Positions 1 through 8,278 of a stretch of DNA of 19,338 nt are shown here, piece by piece. Positions within the stretch are counted from its first letter, which is position 1; every line of letters starts with the position of its first letter. Origin of the DNA: Bdellovibrionales bacterium (GTDB lineage Bacteria > Bdellovibrionota > UBA1018); NCBI GenBank assembly GCA_018968995.1, contig JAGWZD010000006.1:1-19338 (forward strand). Reading direction: 5' to 3'. Under the pieces are notes generated by a model, which made no database searches, was not told the DNA's origin, and saw only the letters and a list, made by a program, of their open reading frames with translations. The position numbers and the translations under genes are program-made.

Positions 1-561
1 AAGACCGGAAAAGTTGGTTTTATTGGAGGAATGGATATTCCTCTGATTCGACGCTTCGAAATGGGGTATGCTGCCGGAGCAAAACACGTGAATCCAAAGG
101 CGCAGGTTTTGTCCAATTACATCGGAGTCACCGGCGATGCTTGGAACAATCCCCCGAAAGCCAAAGAGTTGGCTTTGTCGCAATATCAACGAGGAGCGGA
201 TGTGATCTTTTCTGCCGCAGGCGCCTCTACTATGGGTATTTTTGATGCAGCAGAAGATCAGAAAAAATTCGCCATCGGTGTAGACTCCAATCAAAACTGG
301 ATTAAGCCCGGACTGGTTTTGACCAGCATGCTCAAGAAAGTTGATTTGGCTGTGTATCGTTCCATCGAGCAGGTGGTGCAAAAGAAGTTTGCTCCGGGAG
401 TGATCCGACACGGTTTGATCGATTCAGGAGTGGATTATTCAGTGGATCAGTATAATGAAAAAGTGCTGACTCTCGAGATGCGGAAAAAGGCCGATGCCAT
501 TAAAGCAGCCATCGTTTCTGGAAAGATTAAAGTTCCGGACTACTACAAGACTCGGAAATGA
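1..561 (+). CDS. BMP-family (PnrA/Med-like) nucleoside-binding lipoprotein, C-terminal part
   Basis: This is the C-terminal 186 residues of a periplasmic substrate-binding protein of the basic membrane protein (BMP) family. The family captures nucleosides for an ABC importer. The reading frame is open from base 1, so the N-terminus with its signal peptide lies outside the window; the ATG at 31 is internal. Family hallmarks seen are GKVGFIGGMDIPLIRRFEMG at the start of the fragment, the segment FSAAGASTMGIFDAA, and FAIGVDSNQNWIKPGLVLTS, which carries the Asp of the ligand pocket. The usual VLTSMLKKVDLAVY helix and a C-terminal lysine-rich tail follow. The next gene's ATG overlaps this stop in an ATGA arrangement, and the three following genes complete the transporter. 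Nucleoside specificity is inferred from the family; some members bind other ligands. Confidence 0.93.
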   Translation, partial: KTGKVGFIGGMDIPLIRRFEMGYAAGAKHVNPKAQVLSNYIGVTGDAWNNPPKAKELALSQYQRGADVIFSAAGASTMGIFDAAEDQKKFAIGVDSNQNWIKPGLVLTSMLKKVDLAVYRSIEQVVQKKFAPGVIRHGLIDSGVDYSVDQYNEKVLTLEMRKKADAIKAAIVSGKIKVPDYYKTRK

Positions 562-2126
562 ACGTCGTCTCTAGCCTAGCCATCGAGCTCCGAAACATTT
601 CCAAATCTTTTGGATCGGGCGAGTCTCGAGTGTTTGCCAATACGGATGTGAACCTTTCTGTAAGGAGAGGATCTATTCATGCCATTGTGGGCGAGAATGG
701 CGCAGGTAAATCCACCGCAATGAAGATTCTCTTCGGGATGCAGTCGGCCGATTCCGGAGAAGTTCATGTTTTTGGAAAATCTGTTCGATGGCGTAACCCC
801 ACCGAAGCCATGGCCTCTGGCATCGGGATGGTTCACCAGCATTTTATGCTCGCAGGGCCGCACACGGTTTTAGAGAATATCGTGCTGGGCTGTGAGAACT
901 CTTCTGCATTTGGGATTCTCGATACAAAGAAGGCCGCTTCAAGGCTTCGAGAGCTTTGCGAGCGTTACTCGATGCCCGTGGATCCCGATCGGGCTATTGA
1001 GGACCTTCCGGTTGGCGTTCAGCAGAGGGTTGAGATTCTGAAGCTCTTGTACCGTGACTCTCAAGTCTTCATTCTGGATGAGCCCACCGCAGTCCTGACC
1101 CCTCAGGAAATTGAGGCTTTATTCTCTAATTTGCGTCGTCTTCGCGATGAGGGAAGGACGATTCTGATTATCACTCACAAGTTGAAAGAAGTGCTGGCCC
1201 TCTCTGATGAAGTAACGGTGCTTCGTCAGGGAAAAACGGTAGGTTCGATTCAGACCAAGCAGGCTTCAGCCGAGTTATTGGCCGAGTGGATGGTGGGGAG
1301 AAAAGTGATTCTGGACGTAAAGTCCGAGGCCGAGTCCAATCCCGGTGTTGTTCGAATGAAGGTAACAGATCTCGTTCTCGACTCAAACCACGCCATGCTC
1401 AAGAACGTTTCTCTTGAGGTTCGTGCTGGAGAGATCGTGGGCGTAGCAGGAGTAGAGGGCAATGGCCAAAGCGAACTCCTGCGAGCTCTTTTAGATCCAA
1501 AAAATCCTCTATCCTTAAACTCTGGAAAGGTAGAGCTACTCGGCCATGACGTGAGCTCCTGGTCTTCCTCGCAGATTCGCCGCTTGCAAGTGGGTTTTAT
1601 GCCCGAAGATCGGCACCGCGATGGAATGCTTCTCGATGAGTCAGTGGAGCTCAATATTTTATTAGGACTTCAAAATCATCCCGCATTTGTTTCTGAAATT
1701 CCGGGTGTCGGGGGCGTGATTCGCAAATCAGCACTGAAACAAGCTCTTGAAAGAGCTTGGGTGGATTACGATCTTCGGCCTCGCCAGTCAGGAATTCCTG
1801 GGCGCAGTCTTTCAGGTGGAAACCAGCAAAAGCTTGTCATCGCCCGAGAGTTCGAGCATCACCCCGAATTTTTGGTCGCAACCCATCCGACTCGAGGAGT
1901 AGACGTTGGGGCAATCGAGTGGATCCATCGAAAACTTTTTAAAGCAAGAGACCAAGGAACTGGAATTTTACTTGTTTCTTCAGAGCTCGATGAGATTCTT
2001 TCGCTCTCAGATCGAATTATTGTGATGTTTCAGGGGGCAGTGGTTGCCGAATTCTCCCGTGGAAATGTGAGTGCTCAGCAGCTCGGACTTGCCATGAGTG
2101 GCGGCCTAAAAGGAGGCCATGCATGA
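558..2126 (+). CDS. Nucleoside ABC importer ATPase with two nucleotide-binding domains (NupO/YufO-like)
   Basis: A 522-residue cytoplasmic ATPase with two fused ABC domains, the usual form for BMP- and sugar-type importers. Domain 1 has Walker A GENGAGKST at 45-53, a Q-loop near Gln94, the signature LPVGVQQR at 150-157, typical of the YufO/NupO branch, Walker B FILDEP at 171-176 and a switch His at 207. Domain 2 has a Walker A-like GVEGNGQS at 299-306 without the Lys, signature LSGGNQQK at 419-426, and ATHPTRGVD where Walker B and its Glu would be. This asymmetry is normal for the family, so domain 1 does most hydrolysis. The start codon overlaps the upstream stop and the end overlaps the next gene, so translation is probably coupled. 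The protein powers the permeases encoded just downstream. Confidence 0.95.
   Translation: MNVVSSLAIELRNISKSFGSGESRVFANTDVNLSVRRGSIHAIVGENGAGKSTAMKILFGMQSADSGEVHVFGKSVRWRNPTEAMASGIGMVHQHFMLAGPHTVLENIVLGCENSSAFGILDTKKAASRLRELCERYSMPVDPDRAIEDLPVGVQQRVEILKLLYRDSQVFILDEPTAVLTPQEIEALFSNLRRLRDEGRTILIITHKLKEVLALSDEVTVLRQGKTVGSIQTKQASAELLAEWMVGRKVILDVKSEAESNPGVVRMKVTDLVLDSNHAMLKNVSLEVRAGEIVGVAGVEGNGQSELLRALLDPKNPLSLNSGKVELLGHDVSSWSSSQIRRLQVGFMPEDRHRDGMLLDESVELNILLGLQNHPAFVSEIPGVGGVIRKSALKQALERAWVDYDLRPRQSGIPGRSLSGGNQQKLVIAREFEHHPEFLVATHPTRGVDVGAIEWIHRKLFKARDQGTGILLVSSELDEILSLSDRIIVMFQGAVVAEFSRGNVSAQQLGLAMSGGLKGGHA
2111..2116 (+). promoter_or_regulatory. Shine-Dalgarno site for the first permease
   Basis: A full AGGAGG lies six bases before the ATG at 2123. 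It selects that start over the out-of-frame ATG at 2119, and it sits inside the end of the ATPase gene. Confidence 0.85.
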
Positions 2127-3178
2127 AGCTGCTTCGCTCTTTACTCGCTTTAGCTTTGGGATTGAGTTTGGGCTTAGCGGTAACGGCAATGGCCGGAGAG
2201 AATCCTTGGCATGTGCTTCAGGTTTTGATCAAGGGGGCCTTCGGGACACGCTACGACCTGGGAATGACCTTGTTCTACATGACACCCTTGCTGTTTACGG
2301 GGCTTGCCGTCACCGTCGCATTTCGGGCGGGACTTTTTAATATCGGAGCAGAAGGGCAGCTCACCATGGCTGCTCTTGCTGCTGCTGCAGTGGGTGTGCT
2401 CTTTCCAAATGTGTCAGCCGGGTGGGCCTGGCTTTTTGCTTTTTCTGCGGCTGCCTTTGTGGGCGGTGGCTGGGCGGCGATAGCGGGATGGCTTAAAGCT
2501 CGGCGTGGAAGTCACGAAGTGATTTCCACCATCATGCTAAACTTTATCGCAGCCTCGATTGCCAGTTACGTCACTCTTTATGTTTTAAAAAACCCCGAGA
2601 CCCAAAGTCCCGAGACCCTTGCTGTTGGGCCCGGCTATTTTCTTCCTCAAATTCCTGGGCTCGGTGATTCCCCGGTGAGTGGGGCGTTGGTCTGTGGACT
2701 GCTTTCAGCCGCAGTGCTGTCGTGGGTATTTGAACGCACTCGTTGGGGTTTTGAGATGAAAGTGGTGGGGCAGAACGAAAGTGCCGCACGAATGGCGGGA
2801 ATTTCAGTGGGAAGAGTGCAGATTTTAGCCATGACTTTATCGGGGATTTTAGCTGCAGGAGTTGCCCTGGGAGAAGTCTTAGGGAGTGCTCATCGATTTA
2901 AGCTGGGGTTTTCTCCCGACTATGGCTTTATCGGAATCGCTGTCGCCCTTCTGGCTCGCGGTAGCCCGCTTGCAGTTATTCCTTCTGCGTTTCTTTTTGG
3001 CGCTCTTCATAAAGGAACCGCTGATTTGGACATCGAAACCGAACACGTGACCCGAGATCTTACTTTAGTGATTCAAGCGCTCATCATTGCCACAGTTTCT
3101 GCTGAGGGACTTTGGGATATCTGGGCCCGACGAAGAAACATAAAGATAAAACAAAAGGGGGCTCAAGCGCATGGATGA
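2123..3178 (+). CDS. Nucleoside ABC importer permease 1 (NupP/YufP-like)
   Basis: A 351-residue inner-membrane protein of the BPD_transp_2 family, one of the two channel subunits of the BMP importer. The first hydrophobic segment starts at once (residues 3-24) and about nine to ten more follow. The family block VAFRAGLFNIGAEGQLTMAA is near residues 65-84. The cytoplasmic coupling loop reads MKVVGQNESAARMAGISVGR, which docks on the ATPase. A charged tail (RRRNIKIKQKG) closes the protein. The ATG overlaps the ATPase stop (ATGA) and has a strong Shine-Dalgarno site. The gene ends 8 bases inside the next permease. It should act as a heterodimer with the product of the gene at 3171. Confidence 0.94.
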   Translation: MKLLRSLLALALGLSLGLAVTAMAGENPWHVLQVLIKGAFGTRYDLGMTLFYMTPLLFTGLAVTVAFRAGLFNIGAEGQLTMAALAAAAVGVLFPNVSAGWAWLFAFSAAAFVGGGWAAIAGWLKARRGSHEVISTIMLNFIAASIASYVTLYVLKNPETQSPETLAVGPGYFLPQIPGLGDSPVSGALVCGLLSAAVLSWVFERTRWGFEMKVVGQNESAARMAGISVGRVQILAMTLSGILAAGVALGEVLGSAHRFKLGFSPDYGFIGIAVALLARGSPLAVIPSAFLFGALHKGTADLDIETEHVTRDLTLVIQALIIATVSAEGLWDIWARRRNIKIKQKGAQAHG

Positions 3179-4049
3179 GATGCTCTCTCTTTTAGGATCT
3201 ACTCTCAGGCTCTCTGCTCCTTTAATTTTCGCAGCCATGGGGGGACTTCTGAGTGAACGCTCTGGGGTGATTCATATCGCTCTTGAGGGAATGATGATGG
3301 TGGGCGGTTTTGCAGCTGCGGTGGCGACTTTATCCTTTCATAGTCCACTCGTCGGATGCGCTGCCGCAGTGATTGCTGGATTGGCTTTTAGTGCTCTTTA
3401 TGCAGCTTTAGTGATTCCTTTTCGGGCAAACCAAGTCGTGGCAGGTACCGCGATCAACTTTCTTGCTGCCGGTGTAGTCCCGTCCGTTTCTAAGCTTCTG
3501 TATGGAAATACGGGCTCTACACCCTCGATTCCACTGGATGAACGCCTGCACTGGGCAGGACCAGTGGTGGGTGCCATTGTTCTGGTAGCGGGATTAGCGC
3601 TGCTTTTAGCTAAGACCCCCGTGGGTCTTTGGATCCGATTTGCAGGAGAGCATCCTCACGCTCTGGCAAGTGCAGGCGTGAACGTGATTCGGGTAAGGTT
3701 TCTCTCCGTACTAGCAGCGGGTGCTTTGGCGGCAATGGGCGGAGCGACGCTCTCTCTGAGTCTGTCATCGGCCTACAGTCGTAATATGACGGCAGCGCGC
3801 GGGTTCATGGCACTGGCCGCATTGATTTTTGGGAAGTGGAAGGCTTGGCCTGCGTTTGCGGCTTGCCTCCTTTTTGGTTTTGCCGAAGCACTGCAAAATC
3901 GATTGCAGGGTGTAGCGCTACCTTGGAAGCCTGATGAGACGATTCCGGTTCAGTTTATTCAAATGCTTCCTTATTTGGTCACCTTGGTTGTACTTGCAGG
4001 ATTTGTCGGACGTTCGCGGGCCCCCAAGGCTCTCGGTACTCAGTTCTAA
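3171..4049 (+). CDS. Nucleoside ABC importer permease 2 (NupQ/YufQ-like)
   Basis: A 292-residue integral membrane protein, the second permease of the importer and a typical length for the short partner. The family block LLSERSGVIHIALEGMMMVG is near residues 26-45. A coupling loop FAGEHPHALASAGVNVIRVR sits near the middle. The C-terminal half has a glycine/alanine-rich pair of membrane spans, and the segment GFMALAALIFGKWKAWPAF is also typical of the family. The start is preceded by a run of five G residues at 3157-3161, and the gene overlaps its partner by 8 bases. It is the last gene of the importer operon. Only 18 bases separate it from the convergent methyltransferase gene, and I see no hairpin-plus-T terminator there. 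Confidence 0.93.
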   Translation: MDEMLSLLGSTLRLSAPLIFAAMGGLLSERSGVIHIALEGMMMVGGFAAAVATLSFHSPLVGCAAAVIAGLAFSALYAALVIPFRANQVVAGTAINFLAAGVVPSVSKLLYGNTGSTPSIPLDERLHWAGPVVGAIVLVAGLALLLAKTPVGLWIRFAGEHPHALASAGVNVIRVRFLSVLAAGALAAMGGATLSLSLSSAYSRNMTAARGFMALAALIFGKWKAWPAFAACLLFGFAEALQNRLQGVALPWKPDETIPVQFIQMLPYLVTLVVLAGFVGRSRAPKALGTQF

Positions 4050-4067
4050 AACCCGTCTGCGAATCAG

Positions 4068-4793
4068 TTACCGTTCAAAATCGAGCACGAAGACCTCTTG
4101 GGCGTTTTTGACTCGAACCACTCGAGTGCTCATTCGGTATCCCTGATTCTTAGTCAGTTCATCGCAAAATAGCTGAAGGTAGGGTCTTCCTGGATCGGTG
4201 ATCGTAATTTTCCCTCGAGGCGCTGCCGCCTGGGCCATGGCCTTTGCCAGTGGAATCGGGAGATCGGCATCGTACAAAACATCCGAAGCGATCACCCAGT
4301 CGGCTTTTCCCCAGAGGGGTCGAAGCTCAGAAGGTAGCTCTGGCAGACTCCTCCAGTCCCAATCCACATAGCGAAGCAAGCCAGCCTGATTTTTCTCTCG
4401 GTTCATGACCAGAAAACGCTCTACTTGGGGGTGAAAGTCGGTGGCCCAAGTCTGGGCCCCTTTTTTTGCGCTCACAAGCGACGGCATCGCTAGGCCGCAT
4501 CCCAGCTCCAGAATCTTCGTATCGAGCGTCTTTTGAAGTCCAGCAATCAGGGTGTGGTCGACACATTCTGCTAGTGCCCTAGCGGATGGCCAGATCACCC
4601 CAAAATAAGGACATAAAGAATCGAGGAGCTCTGGTTTCTGCAATTGGCTCAACGCTTCGAAGATCCTATCGATAGTGGCATCGAGATCGCGAAGTGTCGT
4701 TAGGGTAAGAGGGGTGTTGCCCGCGGTCTCCTGAATCTCTTTCAGATCTAGAGGGATGCTTTCGGTCAGCTCTCGAATTTCTTTTTGGTTCAT
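4068..4793 (-). CDS. SAM-dependent methyltransferase, METTL21-like (Methyltransf_16 type)
   Basis: A 241-residue Rossmann-fold methyltransferase. The first 60 residues are helical and charged. The stretch YFGVIWPSARALAE (63-76) resembles the lead-in seen in lysine methyltransferases of the METTL21 group. Motif I is ILELGCGLAMPSL (94-106). The acidic ribose-binding residue is Asp119 in ATDFHP. The post-motif ASDVLYD (169-175) matches the DxxY pattern of that group. The family usually methylates lysine in protein substrates, but the substrate here cannot be read from the sequence. The start codon overlaps the stop of the upstream secreted-protein gene (ATGA), so the two are probably co-transcribed. 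A small-molecule or histidine methyltransferase is a possible alternative. Confidence 0.82.
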   Translation of the reverse strand: MNQKEIRELTESIPLDLKEIQETAGNTPLTLTTLRDLDATIDRIFEALSQLQKPELLDSLCPYFGVIWPSARALAECVDHTLIAGLQKTLDTKILELGCGLAMPSLVSAKKGAQTWATDFHPQVERFLVMNREKNQAGLLRYVDWDWRSLPELPSELRPLWGKADWVIASDVLYDADLPIPLAKAMAQAAAPRGKITITDPGRPYLQLFCDELTKNQGYRMSTRVVRVKNAQEVFVLDFER

Positions 4794-5527
4794 GGATCGT
4801 AGGAATATTCGATAGTGACGTTTTTGACTTCGCCCTTTTTGAGTTCAATATTGCTAGGGCCCTCATAACGCATCAGTCGACGCGTTTTCATGTCATAAGT
4901 AGCTACTATTTTTGGAGCAAAAAGCCTGAAAAACCAGTGATCGATCTCCAGAAGGACCCTCTCGTAATCCGGATTTTTATCATCCCGTCCCGCTGAGCTG
5001 AGTCGGAAGTTGTAACTGTCGAGTTTGGATGGAATCAGAAATTTAAAGTGCTGCTTTTCGTTGTGATCCACTTTTTCAAGACGATCTTTCGCCAGATAGT
5101 GAAAGCCCTGACCACTGACCCAGTTTGCCTGATATCTGATCTTTTTTCTTTTGCTCTGATGAAAGACTTCCAGTTCGTCTCCCGTACAGCACTCGACACC
5201 CTCTTCCAGAGAAGTGATCAGATTCTTAAAACGGTACTTTGGAAGAAAGGCATTGGAACTAAAGTCTGAGTTCAGCTCGGCAATCAGCGTTCCTTCACCC
5301 GAGAGGTAGCGCGTGATTCCGCTCAGAACTCGTCCATCTTGGTAGCGGACCTCGTGCTTCTCTTGATAAAGAAGCTTCCCTGAGGAATCGCGAGCCACTC
5401 CTGTATAGCGTTCGAGGGTAACCCCTGCCGCTCCTGGTGCGGCAGACGCCTGAGGCATGGCGAGCAGCGTCATTATGAGAAGAAAAGATCGCAAAAAGGG
5501 GCCGTTTCGACGCATCATGAGAGTCAT
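4790..5527 (-). CDS. Secreted protein of unknown function
   Basis: A protein of up to 245 residues that I do not recognise. The first 30 residues are a classic signal peptide: an Arg-rich start, the core FLLIMTLLAM and a likely cut after ASA. The mature part looks like a beta-rich periplasmic domain with alternating hydrophobic and polar residues. It has a Cys-Cys pair (GVECCTGDE), a basic patch KRKKIRY and a C-terminal block with LLEIDHWFFRLFAPKIVATY followed by MRYEGPSNIEL. Three in-frame ATGs compete for the start (5527, 5518, 5515). None has a strong ribosome site, and all lie in the inverted repeat shared with the divergent lipoprotein gene. The gene overlaps the methyltransferase gene downstream by 4 bases. 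A role in envelope or lipid handling is possible but not shown. Confidence 0.8.
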   Translation of the reverse strand: MTLMMRRNGPFLRSFLLIMTLLAMPQASAAPGAAGVTLERYTGVARDSSGKLLYQEKHEVRYQDGRVLSGITRYLSGEGTLIAELNSDFSSNAFLPKYRFKNLITSLEEGVECCTGDELEVFHQSKRKKIRYQANWVSGQGFHYLAKDRLEKVDHNEKQHFKFLIPSKLDSYNFRLSSAGRDDKNPDYERVLLEIDHWFFRLFAPKIVATYDMKTRRLMRYEGPSNIELKKGEVKNVTIEYSYDP

Positions 5528-5532
5528 GATGC
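5512..5532. repeat. Inverted repeat holding both divergent start codons
   Basis: The arms GCATCATGA (5512-5520) and TCATGATGC (5524-5532) are perfect reverse complements around a 3-base centre (GAG). The repeat contains plus-strand ATGs at 5517, 5526 and 5529 and minus-strand ATGs at 5527, 5518 and 5515. It sits exactly where the two divergent genes meet, so it could be an operator or a paired RNA structure around the starts. It could also be a by-product of Met-Met starts on both strands. Confidence 0.75.
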
Positions 5533-6431
5533 CCCAGTTTTCTCAAAACTTCATCGTCTTGCTTGCTTGCCTGCCTGGGGTGGTGGGTTGCCAGAAGATT
5601 TCTGTGTTTTTGACAAGCACGATGCAGAGTTCCTCCTCTGGAACAACTGCCCCAGGGGCTCAAGAAACACCGACTAACGTCGAACCCACGGTGCAACGGA
5701 ATGCAGAACTTCTTCAAGAACTGTATCGAGTTGTTCTGGCGATCAATCCTAAGAATCCATCGGAATTTGGAAACTGGCTGAACTCATTGAATCAGGGGGC
5801 ATCACTAGAAGGCGTTTATAACGGCTTTACTCGCTCTGATTTGCAGCGTGCTCGAGAGGCCGACACGAAAACGACCGCAAACCCGAAAGCCATCGGGGTC
5901 TTTGTTCGCGAGTTAGTAGATCTGCTGATGGAATTTAGGGAGATTCCAGAGCTGACTTTTGAAGATGCCAAGCCCTTATCCAGTATCTCGACAGCAGCTG
6001 AGGAGGTCTCAGAAGCTCCTTCGAGCCTGGTGATCACAAAACCCCAAGCGCCGGATTCCTTTCAGCCGTTTGCGAGTCCGTCGGCGTCCTCGACCTCTTC
6101 ACAACCGAGCCGAGAGCAACTTGAGGCCAAAATGACACGAATTTTTTCGGGCGCTTCGGTCTTCACGCTAAAGCGTGTTCTAGGAGAGTGGGGGCTCAAG
6201 GTGCTGGCCTTTCACCGAGAAGAGTCTCGTGAGCGCATGAGAGATTGGTACGCAGACTTCGCTGCGAAACAGGCGCGAAAAGGTGTGGATTTTGGATTAG
6301 ATCTTCGTCGTGAACCCAATCGCGAGTTTCATCGAAATTGGGCTGAGCAAGTCAGTGATGATTTGATTCGATGGGAAGTGCTGAACCGTCTGCATAGAGT
6401 TTTGAATGCAGCCCAGGTGCAAGGAGGCTAG
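5517..6431 (+). CDS. Putative lipoprotein with a DUF4214-like helical motif
   Basis: A protein of about 304 residues from the chosen start, unknown to me. The first 25 residues form a lipoprotein signal: MRVMMPQFS, the core FIVLLACLPGVV and a lipidated Cys at 25 after VVG. A Ser/Thr/Pro linker follows. Residues 64-107 contain LLQELYRVVLAINPK, a Trp and SLEGVYNGFTRS, which resembles the spacing of DUF4214-type repeats; this is a weak likeness seen by eye. A second Ser/Pro-rich linker lies near 152-202, then a helical, charged C-terminal domain with HREESRERMRDWYADF. The frame is open back to an ATG at 5457, but that part is antisense to the neighbour's signal peptide. Starts at 5526 or 5529 are also possible. 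The product is probably anchored in the outer membrane. Confidence 0.75.
   Translation: MRVMMPQFSQNFIVLLACLPGVVGCQKISVFLTSTMQSSSSGTTAPGAQETPTNVEPTVQRNAELLQELYRVVLAINPKNPSEFGNWLNSLNQGASLEGVYNGFTRSDLQRAREADTKTTANPKAIGVFVRELVDLLMEFREIPELTFEDAKPLSSISTAAEEVSEAPSSLVITKPQAPDSFQPFASPSASSTSSQPSREQLEAKMTRIFSGASVFTLKRVLGEWGLKVLAFHREESRERMRDWYADFAAKQARKGVDFGLDLRREPNREFHRNWAEQVSDDLIRWEVLNRLHRVLNAAQVQGG
6421..6427 (+). promoter_or_regulatory. Shine-Dalgarno site for the cleavage-enzyme gene
   Basis: AAGGAGG lies seven bases before the ATG at 6435 and overlaps the end of the lipoprotein gene. It fixes the start and points to strong translation. Confidence 0.88.
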
Positions 6432-7280
<849 letters not shown>

Positions 7281-7282
7281 TA

Positions 7283-8278
7283 ATGCCTCTACGCACCTAT
7301 CGATTCACGGTTCCTCCTGAGCTTGCCAAGACCCGGCTTGATGAAGCGATCGTTCGGCTTTTTTCGAATGAAAAGACACTCTCAAAAGCACAGGCCCGTA
7401 AGCTCATTGTTGCAGGGGCCGTTTATCTCAATCGAAAGCGCGTTCGAATAGCCTCGAAAGAGCTGATTGTGGGCGCTCACCTAGAGGTGCATGTCGATTG
7501 GCAGAAGCTGGCGACGGCTCCGCAGCGGGCCGATCAGGGTGTAAAGTGGTCGATGAGTGAGTCGTCGATCCTTTTTGAAGATGACTGGCTGATTGTTGTA
7601 GACAAGCCACCAGGAATTCCCACCCAGCCCACCCTCGATGAGGCTCGAGCCAATCTTTATGCTAAAGTGCATACTTTTTTGAAAGAGCGTGAGCGTAACC
7701 CCAAGGCCTACCTGGGTCTGCACCATCGCCTCGATCGCGACACATCGGGAGTCATTCTTTTCACCAAGCATCAAGAGGCGAACAAAGGTGTTTCTGAAAT
7801 GTTCACGCAGCACTTGGCGCAGAAGGAATATCGGGCTTTGGTAACGGGGCCTTGGAAGGAGGCGGCAGCGGGTTCGTCATGGGAAGTTCGCAATTATTTA
7901 AAGCGTGCCCCAGGGAAGGCCTCTTTTTTTCAAAGCGTTCGCTCAGGAGGAGATTGGGCCCATACTACTTTCGAGGGGCCAGTCGATCATGAGGTGATTT
8001 GTTGGCCCCGAACCGGACGAACTCATCAGATTCGGGTGCACTTATCTGAGGCGGGATATCCTATCGTAGGCGACCCCCTGTACGAGGCGCGCTGGTCAGA
8101 CCAGATTCGTCAGAACTTCTCCATTCGTTATTGCTCCGAGCTAAGACACATTCGTCTCATGCTTCACGCCGCTTGCTTGACTTTCCCGCACCCGATTTCT
8201 AGAAAAGAGATCTCAGTTAAAAGCCCGATCCCGAAGGATTTTCAGACATGCAAGGCGAGACTCCTCGCAGCCCATTAA
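7283..8278 (+). CDS. RluA-family 23S rRNA/tRNA pseudouridine synthase
   Basis: A 331-residue RNA-modifying enzyme that converts uridine to pseudouridine. Residues 17-71 form an S4 RNA-binding domain (TRLDEAIVRLFS, then KLIVAGAVYLNRKRV). The catalytic domain begins with ILFEDDWLIVVDKPPGIPT near 96-114. The active-site motif is HRLDRDTSG with the catalytic Asp at 151. GRTHQIRVHLSEAGYPIVGD is the conserved late motif, and HAACLTFPHP completes the fold. The S4 domain places it nearer RluC/RluD than RluA, but the target uridine cannot be read from the sequence. Its ATG overlaps the second of two tandem TAA stops of the cleavage-enzyme gene (TAATAATG), with a weak CAGGG site upstream. The 3' end overlaps the exporter gene by 31 bases. 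Confidence 0.92.
   Translation: MPLRTYRFTVPPELAKTRLDEAIVRLFSNEKTLSKAQARKLIVAGAVYLNRKRVRIASKELIVGAHLEVHVDWQKLATAPQRADQGVKWSMSESSILFEDDWLIVVDKPPGIPTQPTLDEARANLYAKVHTFLKERERNPKAYLGLHHRLDRDTSGVILFTKHQEANKGVSEMFTQHLAQKEYRALVTGPWKEAAAGSSWEVRNYLKRAPGKASFFQSVRSGGDWAHTTFEGPVDHEVICWPRTGRTHQIRVHLSEAGYPIVGDPLYEARWSDQIRQNFSIRYCSELRHIRLMLHAACLTFPHPISRKEISVKSPIPKDFQTCKARLLAAH
8233..8238 (+). promoter_or_regulatory. Ribosome binding site for the first exporter subunit
   Basis: GAAGGA lies nine bases before the ATG at 8248, inside the 3' end of the pseudouridine synthase gene. It supports the early, overlapping start. Confidence 0.6.

Noticed and set aside
1452..1475. Missing Lys in the second Walker A of the importer ATPase as a possible defect
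   Set aside because: A degenerate second nucleotide site is normal in RbsA/YufO-type double ATPases.
1250..1654. Minus-strand open frame of 134 codons inside the importer ATPase gene
   Set aside because: It is a shadow of a conserved double-ABC ATPase and has no recognisable protein features.
4050..4067. Possible terminator between the importer and methyltransferase genes
   Set aside because: The 18 bases contain no stem-loop followed by a T-run on either strand.
5295..5717. Minus-strand open frame of 140 codons across the divergent junction
   Set aside because: It overlaps two genes with clear signal peptides in other frames and has no domain of its own.
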